NCBI GenBank assembly: GCA_019775845.1
Contig: JADQAV010000003.1
Coordinates: 496,001-560,000 of the forward strand
DNA from: Myrmaecium sp. VS I D KN 1
Taxonomy: Eukaryota; Ascomycota; Dothideomycetes; Valsariales; Valsariaceae
Direction: 5' to 3'
Length of the DNA stretch: 64,000 nt
Shown: positions 24,441-35,939 of the stretch, one piece after another
Layout of the letters: each line of letters begins with the position of its first letter
Numbering within the stretch: position 1 is the stretch's first letter
Position numbers and translations under genes: made by a program
The notes under the pieces: generated by a model
Seen by the model: only the letters and a program-made list of their open reading frames with translations
Database searches by the model: none
Told to the model about the DNA's origin: nothing

Positions 24441-27400
24441 TTTGAAGTGATGTGGATGCGGCGTGCAGGTAGAGTGGTGTCGTGCAAACGTTCAGGTTGA
24501 GGTCGAAGGAATCCAGGGGGCTGCACCGCACGAACAAGGAGAGTCGGGACGTCGTCGGTTGGTCGGTCGAAGTTGAGCAAGGCCGAGGAGACGAATCGCA
24601 GAGAGAGCACAACGACCGCCAGACGCGGACAGGGAGGGAAATATGCTTCTGAAGATGAGGCTGGTCGATTGCTCGGAAAGGGAGTGGATGAAGTGGTGGT
24701 CCTGCGGGCGGTCGCGCAGAAACGTGAGAAAGTACGGAGGACACACAAGGACCGAGCTTCCAAGCCCCCCCAGGCCAAGCCAAAGGGACCTTTCCAAATT
24801 GTGGGAAGGCTAAAGGGCGGCCAAGCTAAAATCACGGGGGTGGACGGGGGCGCGCGGAACTGGCACGCTAAACAACGAACAACCAACTAGCCGCTGCCGA
24901 AGCGAGAAGGTCTAGGATGGGAAGGGAGAGAAAGAGAGAGAACCTGAAAAAGAGGAGAGAAGATGACTAAATAACTATGTCTTGAAGTACCTGAGGTGTC
25001 AACGAGTGAAGAAGAATACCTAGCAGTTACTAGAAGTAGGTAGGTACCCAGGGGTCGGTCGGTGACGAGGGAAGGGGGTTCGAGGTCTTTTCTTCTCGTC
25101 GTCGGCGAAACGCAGGAGAACCAGGGAGGCAGGATAGAAGAGGCCACCCGACGTGAGACGCGAACGGGACGGAGATGTTCCTGCGATATGGCCTGCAGCT
25201 GTCCACGGGTGTGCGCCAACGGTTGATTCGTCGGCCGGCGGGATCGGGCGAGGGGTGAACGGTCAGGAGCAAATTACAAATGGGGCGGCCATCCTGGCAC
25301 CCTGGCGAGAGAGGCGAAGGCGCAGCCCGGGGCGGTTAAGTCGCCAAGCAAATCGGCAGCCGGCGGGGGGGGTTCGGGGCCTCCAGAGCGGACCGGGATG
25401 CTGCGATGCTGAGTCGCTTTGACACACGGGAGGAGCGAGAAAAGCAAACAATCGAGCTCGACGACTGGCTCTGGCTCACCTCTCGCCCACGCTTGCTCGC
25501 CGAAAACCATGGCCGTTGACGACGGCATGTCGATGAGTGTTCGGCTAGCTCGTCCAAGTGCCGGCCTGTCGCGGCACGCCAAAGGTAGTCCCATCGCGAC
25601 GCCGTCCGCCACTTCCTCGACCTTACTACGCACGACCCTGCCCGGCTCCTGTCACAAAGCTGTCAGGACAGATGGCAGACATGTCAACCTTAATTGGCCT
25701 TTTCTGTGGACAAGTCATCTTGCAACAGGCTACTGAACACCGAATCGTCACGGTTTTGTCAATTGGTCGAACATGGCAATGAAATGCGCCCTCGAAAATG
25801 GCTCATTACTGACAGATGAAGCGACTCATGTCGAGCTCAGCACGCACGTCGGATTGCCTTCATGAAATATGGACCCGGCGGAAATCAAGCGACCCCAGCG
25901 TCAAGTTCGGAAGCTTCTCTACCCGCAACAACAGTAACCTCCTCCAGGTAAAGGAGCTCACGCCTTGCGACTGTGTTCCACTCATCCTTCTAATTTTAGT
26001 CCCGGGTCAATGTTTGCTGCTGGTTTGCTCCCTTCGTTACGTTACTCCCGGGTCTGCGTTCCAGGTTGTCCTAGGCTCTCCTATACCCCACCTCCGTGGC
26101 CACTCTGTATATTCTAGCCAGGCTTCCAGAAAGACATTCAGTTTCTCTCGAAAACGGCCATCCTTCTAGAAGAAGAAGACGTTACACTAACCGAGCTCTT
26201 TCTCAAGAAAGATTCCCTCTTCTCCTACACCCACGAAACAATTACGGCCAGGCCCCGCATCCATCGATATCTCTCCTATCTCTTCCCATCCATGACCTCG
26301 AGATAAACGTCCTGGACCTAAACAACGTCGCTCATCCATATCCTCCTCACGCTGTCGACAGCGTCATCTACCTTGAGATCCGTACGATGTACCCGTGCAA
26401 CGCTCATCCTTACCTCTTCTGAATATTCTGCCGTCTTCCTTCCCCTTCCGCTCGCAATGCTCGCCCGTGTGGAAGTCACCTTCACCTATGACATCGACTC
26501 CCAGCTCTCTCCCGTAACGCAGAGCGAGCGAGGTCTCTGATCCTTAGTTTGCTAGGACCGCGCAGTGGGAAGCTCTAAAACGGCGTACTTTACTGACGGG
26601 AAGACAGATGATGATCTTGAATTCGACGCCACTGGTAATGTCCAGGAGGACTCGGAGAGTGCGACAGACGGTATATTGAGTTGTAATCGCGTGAATAGCT
26701 TCATAGAGGTGAGAACTAAGAATGTTTAGGCGTGGACATCTTAACACCGGAGCAAAGGTAAGCCAGAGAGTTTTACCTTCTGATTCTGGCTTTGGTATAA
26801 GAGGTTCTCCGACCCACCGCTACCTTTCTCTTCTAAAGATATTTATCTTGAGTAGCATATTGCAAGTTGCATGATTCCCTTTATAGATATGTCTAACTCG
26901 CTCGTGTGCAGTCTTCTGGCAGTGGATACGTTGATACTGGCATAAAAAGTTTCGACATCGCATCGTGCGGTGTCTTCAGCCTCTTCAGTGAAAATCTCAG
27001 CCTTTTCACGCTGTTAAGCTACGGCGGCCGCGCACACGCAGCCCGACTGATTGATAGGTACCTTATATTAATGACGATATGAGTAAATAGTGCCAGACTA
27101 AGGGCCCTTGAATACATCGAATCTCTTTTATGTTACTTCAGAGCTTCAGTCGATAACTTCCTTCCTTGACCTAAAAACTGTATTAAGGTCTTATGTAAGA
27201 GTATCGAAACGATCTCTTAGGGATTGTGTCTGTAATAGCCTCTCGGTATAATATATAGGTTTCAGATGTTAGCTGGGGTGGTTTAGGGAGATATGTATTC
27301 ATAGTGGTTATATCTAATTTCTCGAGTACGACTCTACTGTAATTGCGATGGCATGAGAAATCTGATTGGCTGCAGTAATCTTTGATGCGCATGACGCACG

Positions 27401-27692
27401 TCACATGACAGCGCGATAGCGCGAACCCCAAAAAGCTTCGGACGACGCCCGGGTTTCGTGGGCCGTTGACGAGACAGGAACGGAAAATCGCCCCGCGGCT
27501 CACGGATGAGTGCGCATGCATCCCGTCACTAATCAGCCGTTTAGTTCTATCGCCAGCTAAGTACCATCCAGGCACTTGTGCTTCACCACACCCACCATAT
27601 CTCAGTGTTCGGCAGTGACGCAGCCTACTACACCTGCGCACCGATCCCATCGCTCCGCCGTTCGGTCCACAGCACGCTGTTGAGCGTCGACC
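24441..27692. other. 3.25 kb intergenic, AT-richer to the right, no recognisable gene
   Basis: 24441-25300 is probably the Gbeta leader and promoter. From about 25700 to 27350 the base composition becomes more AT-rich and TA-rich (for example 27060-27290) than anywhere else nearby. Frames are short and none carry a family motif I know. It may be a decayed repeat, but I see no terminal repeats or transposase remnant to name one. Confidence 0.55.
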
Positions 27693-30100
27693 ATGCCGCG
27701 TTCTTCGAGGAAACGGCAGAGTCGCTTGAGCTTTGCGCCGCTGGGGTCGTCGTCGCCGGCGGCCTTGGGGTTATCGCCGAACAAGAGGGAACGAGCGGCG
27801 GCTGTGAAGGTGGAAGGCTCGCCGAGCCCGGCGAAGAAGAGGAAGCTGTCGCCTGTGAAGCGGAAGGGCGTGGGGGAGAGCGAGGATGAGCTGGGCTTGG
27901 CTTGTAAGATATTGAATTTTTTTTCTCTTGTTGCGGTTTCTATCTATGAGATGATGTTTCATCATACAGGCGTGCGACTGTTACTATTCACCGTGTCCTT
28001 CGCGAGCTAACGTTGAACTGAAAAAAAAAGCAGCAACTCCGTCACAGTCTCGAGTACGCAAGGGCAGAGATCAAGGGAGGCTTAACTTCAGCAATCATGG
28101 AATTATCCCACGGCGCACAGAGCCTCCGGTGGCGGTTAATGAAGGCTCACCAGTGAAGCCGCACAGCCGTGCGCATGGCGGCATGTTCGGATCGACTCAG
28201 CAATCCAAGCTGATTGACTTATCCAGTGACTCGGATGAGGATTCTCACCGGAGTGAAGTTGTTGCGGAAGCAACCAAACCACCGAAGAAGGCCTCGAAGA
28301 AAAAGAGCTCGTCGAAAAAGAAAGAAGGCAAGGCACCTATTCCGCAAGAGAGCGAGGAACAGTCCGAAGAAGAGCTCCCGAGCCGCAGTTCACGGAATCT
28401 GCGGTCTAGTGGCAGAGCGGCGGTGCAGGATGATGATGAATCCGAGGACGATCTGCCGCGGCGCAACACGAGAAGCGCAGCGCCGAAGTCGTCAAAGGTC
28501 ACGGAGGATATCCCAATCCGCTCAGACCATATGCAGGCTGCCATCGACCTGGGTGATTATGGACCGAGCGATGAGGAGGAAATGCCCTCGTCGCTTCCAT
28601 CGCTTCGAGCGGACCGGAAGGCGAGCAGGTCTAACGGGCGAAGTCGTAAAAGGAAGGAGTTGGACAGCTTCGTCGTAGATGACGATGAAGTGAGCGCGGA
28701 GCAGGATGACGATGATCTGCCCGTATCTCGCTCGAAGACAAGCTCCACAAGGCCGGGATCCGCTGATATGGAGGATGAGGACGATAGTGACGTGGTGGTT
28801 ACTCAGTCCCGCGGAAAAGCTACGCCACGTCGAAAGTTGGGCCGTCGCCAGGAGATGGAGGACTTGAAGGAAGATTTGGAGTTCTTCTCGCCGCCGAGCA
28901 CGCCTCCACGGTCATCTCCAAAGAAGAAGAATGCCAGGTTGGAGGCACTGGAGCGGTTGAAGAAGCAGCGTGCTCGGCAGAACCCCGAGACGCCAAAAGC
29001 CAGCGGTGCACGGAGACGCGTGGTAGACGATGAGGATGAGGATGAAGAGGAGGAGGATAGTGACAACAGCGTCCAGGTTGTCGACGAGGTTGAAAGTGCG
29101 GTGGATGAAGAAGAAGATGAAGATGAACTTGAGGAGGATTCCAGGTCTGGCCTGCCTAAAGGGCTTGTGCATGGCCGTGGCGCAGCAGGCATGTTTCAGG
29201 AGGATGAGGAGGATGAGGGATTTGTTATTGACGATGATGAAGCTCTCCTTGGAGCTCCGACAGGACCGGAAGCCGAGATACCCATCGAGTTCACGCATCT
29301 CGGCCGTGCTAAAGCTAAAGACCTCTTCAAGTTCGCTATCGAATGGATGGTGCAGAAGCAAATCAATCCGGGATTCAACAGGGACGAGCCCATGTACCGG
29401 CTCGCCTTCCAGAAACTCAATGACGAAGTCAAGGGCCTGGCGGGATCCAAGTTCACATCCTCCATCTGGCTCCGCGACTTCACGCGTGCGCTCAACGCGC
29501 GCCCGAACATAACGGTCATGGAACTTTCGGCGGGCGAGAAGGCGATGATGCTGCCGCATTGCGAGGCATGCAACCGGAAAACGCATCCGGCAACCTGGTC
29601 CATCACCTTCCACGGAAAGCCGTACGATGAGTACCTCGAGGAACTGGGCAATAATGACTCAAGTGAAGAGGAAAAGGACGACGAGGAAGAGGGGGGAGAT
29701 GGGAAAGACTACGACAAGGACGGATACTCGCTGCCTCCGGAGGAGAAAATGTTCTTTGTTGGAGTCTTCTGCAAAACCAACGCGGAAACGTCCCATACGC
29801 TGCAGCACTGGCGGTATCATCTGAACGAGTGGGTGATCGACTACCTCAGGAATAAGGGCTACTTTGCCGATGCGGAGGTCGTGAAGCGGTCGCGCTGGAG
29901 TCTCAAGAAGAAAGAGGAGCTGTCCGTCAAGATCAGGGAGGAGATGGAGCAGAGCGGTGAGATCAGGCGGTTGTATCATGACTACCGGCTGAACATTGAT
30001 CATGCGAGGGATGCGAAGGTGAGTTCTGATGTTGAAAATCGTCGAATTTTGATGTGACTGACGATTGATCCAGCAAACATTCAACCGCGGAAGGTTCTGA
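27693..30100 (+). CDS. DUF4211-domain nuclear protein
   Basis: Function unknown; the DUF4211 domain also occurs in animal chromatin proteins such as QSER1 and PRR12. Exons 27693..27903, 28034..30018 and 30074..30100 give 740 residues. The N-terminus carries RKRQSRLSFAPLGSSSP (Q9-F14) and, in the next exon, DQGRLNF (Q84-F89): two QxRLxF motifs resembling PCNA-interacting peptides. The middle is disordered, acidic and basic by turns (DEDEDEEEEDSD, KKASKKKSSSKKKEGK), consistent with a nuclear chromatin protein. The DUF4211 domain occupies about residues 480-640 with IEFTHLGRAKAKDLFKFAIE, AFQKLNDEVKGLAGSKFTSS, LPHCEACNRKTHPATW and MFFVGVFCKTNAETSHTLQH. The final 9-codon exon adds QTFNRGRF. The ATG at 27693 directly precedes the first motif. 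Confidence 0.85.
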
Positions 30101-30506
30101 GATGGCCTTCAGCCGAAATAGTGCAGGCCACTTCGATGCGGGTTTACAGTCCACGGACTTTTACGCTCCGGTCAAGTGGCCCTTGATGAATTGTCCAGGC
30201 TAGGTTGAACGGATGGCCAGGCCACGATTGGTCACTGAAGGAAGTTAGACCAGGATTTGCTGGATGCGAAACTGTATTATAGCATGGACACAGCCTCGTT
30301 GCTAATAACGAATACTTCGAACTCCTGAAGAACAAAAGTTTATAACGCCATTCTATCCATCATTGTAGAGAAGCACGACCGTGACGTGCAGGATCCCAGG
30401 GTATATAACTTGTCGACCAACATCAACACCTCCTACTGAATGCAAGTAGGAAAAGAAAGAAGAAGACGCCGCGTATGAACTGCCCGACCTTCCGAGAAAC
30501 CACCAT
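30101..30506. other. short intergenic between convergent genes
   Basis: No gene or notable repeat; shared 3' region of the DUF4211 gene and the small gene to the right. Confidence 0.6.
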
Positions 30507-30986
30507 TCACCTCGGCATCCCCGCCCCTCCGTTCGCCCTAGGGGTATACACCGCGCCGACGCCCATTCCACCCGCACCAACCGTCGCCGCGCGCACCACA
30601 GCAGCAGTGGTGCCGGCGGCGCTGCCCTTGCCGGCGGCGGGCAGGCGGACGGGCTCGGTGGGGCCGCGGCGGAGGAGCTCGTCGAGGCCGAGGTCGCGCC
30701 AGGCGGGCTCGCGGAGCTTCTGGGTGGCGCGCTGGATGCCGAAGGCGGCGTGCTGGTCGGGCACGACGTCGTCCTCGTCCTCCGGGTTGAGCGGCTGGTG
30801 CTCGGGCCGGACGTAGATCTCCTCGGGCGCGAGCGGGGCCCGGGTGAAGTCCTCGAAGAGGTCGGCGATCCGGGGCGCGCGCAGGTGCAGGTGGTGGTGG
30901 GAGGAGTCGCGGGACTGGTTGGGTTGGAGGTTAGTGGGTTGAGAGATGGATAGGTTTGGTGGTTGGTGGTGGGTATTGGGTACCAT
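30507..30986 (-). CDS. small conserved-looking protein of unknown function
   Basis: The preferred model has a first coding exon consisting only of the ATG (30986..30984) spliced to 30914..30507, giving 136 residues that begin MSRDSSHHHLHL. The 69-nt intron has a GTACCC donor, a CACTAACC branch site and an AACCAG acceptor. It is a multiple of three and stop-free, so an unspliced 159-residue version beginning MVPNTHH also reads through. Visible features: RAPRIADLFEDFTRAPLAPE, YVRPEHQPLNPEDEDDVVPD, QHAAFGIQRATQKLREPAWR and DLGLDELLRRGPTEPVRL, then an Ala/Gly-rich tail. No signal peptide or membrane span. I do not recognise a named family. Divergent from RPS29 with about 460 nt between starts. 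Confidence 0.75.
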   Translation of the reverse strand: MVPNTHHQPPNLSISQPTNLQPNQSRDSSHHHLHLRAPRIADLFEDFTRAPLAPEEIYVRPEHQPLNPEDEDDVVPDQHAAFGIQRATQKLREPAWRDLGLDELLRRGPTEPVRLPAAGKGSAAGTTAAVVRAATVGAGGMGVGAVYTPRANGGAGMPR

Positions 30987-31444
30987 TGTGATGTAGGGGA
31001 GCGGTCGAGGTGGAGGGTGGTGCGGACGGTGAGTTGAGGATTTATTGTCACAATCGTAATGCTTGGTGGTGGTGATGATGATGTTCTTGGTGTTTACTGT
31101 CGGGTCGGTGAGCTCCGGCCGGGGTAGGGTTCAACGACCGAAAAGGGTTTAGCCGGATTTCGCTTGCGTCCCGCCGCCCGCCCACAGCGAAGCGATCGAG
31201 AAATTGCTGGACCTTTTTGCTTTCCGAACCCCATTTCCCACGGCACGTCGACGGCTTTCTCAACCATCACCCAGCGACCGATCCCTTCGAAACTGTAAGC
31301 TGACCCCATACTCTGTCCGCGCATCAAGACGGATTTCGAATTCTGGACGATGGAATGGTGATTATTGTTTTGGCACGGTTGGACTGACTGGAAACCTCCC
31401 TCTCCGTGCAGTTTCGAAACCTCTCGATCAACCAAGTCGCAATC
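30987..31444. promoter_or_regulatory. divergent promoter and RPS29 leader
   Basis: Serves the small minus-strand gene and RPS29. It includes a probable 5'-UTR intron of RPS29 (see separate entry). Confidence 0.5.
31295..31411 (+). other. probable 5'-UTR intron of RPS29
   Basis: GTAAGC donor after AAACT, a GACTGAC-type branch site near 31383 and CCGTGCAG acceptor, 33 nt before the ATG. Leader introns are common in ribosomal protein genes of filamentous fungi. No transcript evidence here. Confidence 0.5.
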
Positions 31445-31886
31445 ATGTCTCACGAATCCGTTTGGTACTCCCGCCCCAGGACTTACGGCAAGGGCTCCCG
31501 TGGCTGGTGCGTTACCTCCTCCCTCCCTAGAATCGATGGAAGATGGATCCTGGATGCGGAAAGAAATGCAAAAGATGGACGGTCGTGGATTATAGAGGCG
31601 GTTGGAAGCTTTGGCTTGACTACGAGCGCGTAGCTGACATATGATTCACACAGCCGCGTCTGCACCCACAAGGCCGGTTTGATCCGCAAGTACGGCCTCA
31701 ACATCTGCCGTCAGTGCTTCCGTGAGAAGTCCACCGACATTGGTTTCGTCAAGGTACGACTAGACTCCTGCACAGAGCCCCTTCGGAACACGATCGATCA
31801 AGAATCCGAGAACGACAACCCTTCCCAACGACGAACGTTATCCTAGGGAAAACGCTCGCTAACATCTGATCCTACAGCACCGGTAA
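31445..31886 (+). CDS. RPS29: 40S ribosomal protein uS14 (S29)
   Basis: Small zinc-binding protein of the 40S subunit head. Exons 31445..31506, 31654..31753 and 31878..31886 give exactly 56 residues, the family length. It reads [20 protein letters not shown], then the zinc ligands C21-R-V-C24 and C39-R-Q-C42 around [10 protein letters not shown], ending FVKHR. The first intron splits the codon of the first zinc-ligand cysteine, and the third coding exon is only 9 nt (HR and stop). Both introns have standard sites (GTGCGT and GTACGA donors). Confidence 0.97.
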
Positions 31887-33340
31887 ATGTCTCAAACGAC
31901 ACGAAGGCGTTTAAGGGGCTGGTGTGTGGATGAGTCTATGTGTCAAAGACAGCATTGAATGGGCGTCTAGCTTTCGGGGCGTCGATCGTGAGAAACCAAA
32001 AAAAGCCATGACGGGGAATGCGGTGATGGTGGAGCGCGGTCAACGACCTGGTTCATATCCCGGAACGATTTCTCTTTTTGCGGAGGTCGAGGTTTGATAC
32101 GGATAAATCAAGACTCTCTTGCTACCACAGACATCTCGTGTGTTACCTATGCTTTCAAGCGACTGATACTTCTCATGAGACGTCGCTCGTCTTGTCGGAT
32201 TTGACATGTTCACTTGTGATGGGATTGGCATGCAACAGGCCACGACGAAGCTGTCACTCGTATTTGAACTAAGCACGCTAGGATTCTCGAAATGTAATGC
32301 ATATGCCGATATTCGAAACGTGCATTTCAATTCTCAGCAAGCAAACCGTCGCTATCCGTTAGATTATACTAACCATCCACCCTACGGCCTCACCAAGTAC
32401 GCAGCTCAAACAACATCCAGACCACCGATCGACTTCTAGTCACCATCCCCCAGCTCTCAACAACTCAGCACCCCTTCTCCTCCGATACCGCAGTTGCCAA
32501 GGAACGGAGAGCAACACACGCCCCCATCACGCCGACGTGATCTCAAACCCCTCATCCTCGGTCATGGTCCCTTTGTGTCCCTCCTCACCCTCCCCCTCCC
32601 CCTTTCTCCCCCTCATCCTCATCCTCCTCGTGGTGCTGGTGCTGGTACTGGTGCTAGTTGGTGCTGTCCTCCCCCTCTCTCTCCTCATCTCTACCTCTGC
32701 CTTTCTCTTTCTCTTTCTCTTTTCCATCGTATCGTTCCGCCCGTACATCTATTCGTTCGCCGTTAAGACGTGTAGTACACATCACACCTCAATCTCCCTA
32801 CCCACCCACCCAAAACCCTCTTTCCTCTACAACACGCCAGACGCATCACACCCACCCTCCTGCTCTTCTGCTTACCGGCACACCTCCACATATCTACACA
32901 TCTACACGTCCACACGCCCGTTCCTGGCGCGCAGGCCAGTCGGGTAAATGGGTGGGGTGGACGGGGAAAGCGTGGTTGAGTATGTAGAACAAGGTTCATA
33001 ACCGAACGGATGACTGAATGGATAACGATGATATGTTATGTTATGTTATACAACAATCCAATATACAAGGAACAAAAAAGCCAGCGTAACCAAGTCAGCG
33101 CTCTTACGCTGACGCTGACTCGCTCTCTCATCGTACATCTTCCTCCGCCCTCTCGCATCCCACGGGGGATGAAACACTCCCTTCCTCTCCTTCTAACTAG
33201 GAGCTTCTTCCAAGGTAGGAGAGGCTGGGGAGGGACGACTAAACGAACACACGCAAAAAAAAAAAAAGGAAAAGGAATAAGAATATGAACAAGGACAGAA
33301 CAAAAGAGATGGAGACGAGCCAAGACGAAGCCAGTCGATC

Positions 33341-33455
33341 GGACCGGGCAGAGCAGAGCAGAGCGGAGCAGCCCAAAAGCAGAGCAGAGCAGAGCCCAAA
33401 AGCAGAGCCGAGCAGAGCCCAAGAGCAGAGCAAAGCCCAAACACAAAAAAGCAAA
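33341..33455. repeat. AGCAG/AGCCC minisatellite
   Basis: Imperfect units of the form AGCAGAGC with interspersed CCCAAAAG, about 115 nt, next to the 3' end of the two-PH-domain gene. Confidence 0.85.
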
Positions 33456-33553
33456 GAAGCAAAAAAGCAGAAAGACAAGAAAACCAAGGGTATCGATGAA
33501 AAAGTAAAACAAAAAGAAAAGGGGACAAAGCACAAAGCACAAAGGAGAACCGG

Positions 33554-33576
33554 AAAAAAAAAAAAAAAAAAAAAAA
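33554..33576. repeat. poly-A run (23 nt)
   Basis: A homopolymer on the plus strand, 40 nt beyond the stop of a minus-strand gene; on that gene's sense strand it is poly-T, so it is not a poly-A tail copy. Confidence 0.9.
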
Positions 33577-33615
33577 GAGTGCGAATCAGCTCCCAACACC
33601 CTTCGAGCGCAAGCA

Positions 33616-35000
33616 TCACCGCGCCGTCACAGGCATCCCCACCGGCGCCGGCACAACCTCCCTCCTCTCCCCCTGCCCCTCCACCATCACCATCTTCACC
33701 GCACCCGCCCTCCCCTCCCCCTCCCTCCTGCGGGCGACCAGCACCTTCGCCGCCGCCAACCAGCGCACGCACGCCTCCTCGTCGGGCGCGCAGAACCGAT
33801 AGCTGCGGTCCTCGGCGATGAGCTGGAAGCAGTGGCGCTTGCTCCGGGAGAGGGGGTCGAGCTCGCCGGCGTCGAGGACGGCGGCCAGGGGCAGGATGCG
33901 CGAGGCGGCGTATTCCTGTTCGTTCTTGTAGAGCGCGAGGTGCCGCGGCCGCAGCACGGCCCAGACGCGGCGCCATTGGTGGACCCCGCCGGGCCGACGG
34001 TGGAGGGCGTGCAGCCAGCCGTGGCACATGACTTTGTCTTCGTCGGTGGGGTTGGGGGCCAGGGGGCCTGCGGGGTGCGGGCTGGCGTGGCTTGTGCTGC
34101 TTGGGTGGGGGAGGGAGGTGGAGGAGCTGAGGTAGTTGGTGGTTGAGGTGCGGCCGTTGCCGCCGCCGCCGCCGCTGGGGCCGTCGGAGAAGTCGGAGAA
34201 GCTGCCTTGCTCGTTTCCCGAGAGGGCGAGGGGGTAGGAGGGCCGGCGGAGGCCGACGAGGTCGTGTGCGAGGCTGCTGGAGGGCCGGCGGGGCGCATCG
34301 GGTTCGGCTTCGGAGGTGTCGGACCAGAGCGGCTCGATGCGGGAGCCGCGGGGCCGGGAGGTGTGCTTGAGGGATGCGCCGTGGCCGTCGCCGCCGGTGG
34401 TGCGGCCGCCGGTGGGCGAGCCGATCCCGAGCGTCTCCTCGTCCTCGTCGATGCGGGCTTCGTTGCGGATCATCTCGACCCATTCCTGCGCGTCCCGCTC
34501 GGAGGGGGCGCCGAGGTGGTAGTTGCGGGCGGGGGTGAAGAGGCCGAAGACGTGCTGGGCTTTCCGCTTGGGATCCTTCTGCCGGGCGACGGCGGTGAGC
34601 TCGGCGAGGCGGATCTGGTGGCGGAGCTTGGTCTCTTCTTGGTCGCGGTAGACGGAGAGGGTGTTGGGCCGGAGGACGAGGTAGACGGATTTCCATGTCT
34701 GGTTACGGGTTGGGTTGCGTTAGCTATGGGTTGTCCTCTTTCTATTTTTTTCCCTTCTCACTTCCTTTGTTCTTGACGTACTTTGGTCTTTCGGGTGCGC
34801 TTGAGCACTTCGCCGGACTTGAGCACCCGGTCGAATTCATAGCTGCCGTTCTGATTGACGGGGGAGAAGACGTTGGTGTGCGAGTGCTGGCTGCTGTTGC
34901 CGGAGGCGGTGGGTTGCGGTGCGGGAGCAGGTGGCTGGATCCGGATGCCCCTGGCCGGCGGGGAGACGACCGGGGAAGGGAGGATGCCGACCTCGCTCAT
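33616..35000 (-). CDS. tandem PH-domain protein, Opy1-like
   Basis: Predicted phosphoinositide-binding adaptor; yeast Opy1 has the same two-PH layout and senses PI(4,5)P2. Exons 35000..34782 and 34698..33616 give 433 residues. PH1 spans about residues 58-155: VLKSGEVLKRTRKTK, then across the 83-nt intron TWKSVYLVLRPNTLSVYRD, IRLAELTAVARQKDPKRKAQ, VFGLFTPARNYHLGAPSERD and AQEWVEMIR. A disordered Ser/Pro/Gly linker (about 155-305) separates it from PH2: MCHGWLHALHRRPGGVHQWR, VWAVLRPRHLALYKNEQEYA, DPLSRSKRHCFQLIAEDRSY, RFCAPDEEACVRWLAAAK. Both domains end with the invariant Trp (EWVEMI, RWLAAA). The PH calls are firm; the Opy1 relationship rests on architecture only. Confidence 0.85.
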
Positions 35001-35939
35001 GATCGATGGTGTTGTCGTTGTTGTGGATTTGTAACGTGTTGTGTGTTGAACCTGCAAGACTGAGGGTGTGTGTGCGAGAGCAGCTATATGCTCATGGTGG
35101 TAGGGGAGTGAGTGGTAGTGGTGGTGCTGTTGGTGGTGTTGGTTGTGGTTGTGGTTGTGGTGTTTGTTTAGCTCTGCGTGCTGTCGCCCCGGGAGAATGC
35201 AGCGCTCCGAGGAGAAGACGGCAGTGTCGCTGTGGGAAGAAGAGAAGAAGAGAAGAAGTAGTCGAGAGAGAGAGAGAGAAAGGTGCAGAGAGAGAAGAAG
35301 AAGTGCGGATCAGATGGTGTTGAGAAAGTGAGAAAGGGTTCGGGTGGTGAAATCACGAAAGGGTCGTCGACGATCCGTGGCTGTGAACGGTCAATGTCTC
35401 GGTTTGGCGCCGTCGGGGCGAGGATGCGGCCTGTGACGTCCGGAAACGCAGGGGGTGCCCAGGGGGGGAGGGCCAGGGGGTGTTCGAGAAGGGTTGTCGG
35501 GGGGGTGCCGAAGAGAGATTGGAATTGCCGCCTGTCTCTTTCTTCTCTGCCTGTCTATTTGCCTGTCTTTCCGCCTTTCTGCCTGTCTGCCTGTTTGCCT
35601 GTCTGCCTTTCCTCTTGCTTGCCATGCGTCCACCAGTCCTTGCCAGCCGCCGGTCACGATCTGCGACACGCTGAGACCGCCAGGCAAACCTTGTTGCCTC
35701 GCCATTCCCGTCCATTCCATTGCGCAACCAGCCCAGCCGCTCTCTCTGCAGCCACAATCCACCATCCACCTGCACCACCGTCGACGCACCCGCCAACCTT
35801 GTGGCGCAGGCCCCTCCATCCTCCAAACATCCTCGTGCGTCATTCCTCACCAACTTCACCGAACTTTTTTTTTCTCGTCGTCTTTCGCGCGGGTGCAGCT
35901 GCAGAACCGACAACGCGACGCACGCTGTAGCCGCCCACC
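35001..35939. promoter_or_regulatory. divergent promoter region with tandem repeat
   Basis: Separates the two-PH gene from EFL1. Contains GGT/GTT-rich sequence near 35100-35165, GA repeats near 35265-35300 and a CCTGTCTG repeat (35530-35610). No coding frame of interest. Confidence 0.55.
35530..35610 (+). repeat. CTGCCTGT-type minisatellite
   Basis: Imperfect repeats of GCCTGTCT/GCCTGTTT on the plus strand, about 330 nt upstream of the EFL1 start. Confidence 0.85.

Larger units (their letters stand above)
31887..33615. other. intergenic between convergent genes, low complexity
   Basis: Pyrimidine-rich plus-strand segment at 32570-32740, TATGT repeats near 33033, a purine-rich block with AGCAG minisatellite at 33290-33460 and a 23-base A run at 33554-33576. 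No gene seen. Confidence 0.65.

Noticed and set aside
25816-26169. 117-codon plus-strand frame
   Set aside because: Composition unlike neighbouring genes (low third-position GC) and no motif; probably chance in the AT-richer island.
31624-31753. Reading RPS29 exon 1 straight through its first intron
   Set aside because: It loses the second Cys pair; only the spliced form gives the 56-residue zinc protein.
33554-33576. A23 run considered as the tail of a retroposed copy
   Set aside because: No processed gene copy or target duplication precedes it, and it lies in simple-sequence DNA.
33239-34696. 485-codon minus-strand frame beside the two-PH gene
   Set aside because: Shifted frame of the PH gene; Arg/Pro-rich and lacks the PH motifs that the chosen frame shows.
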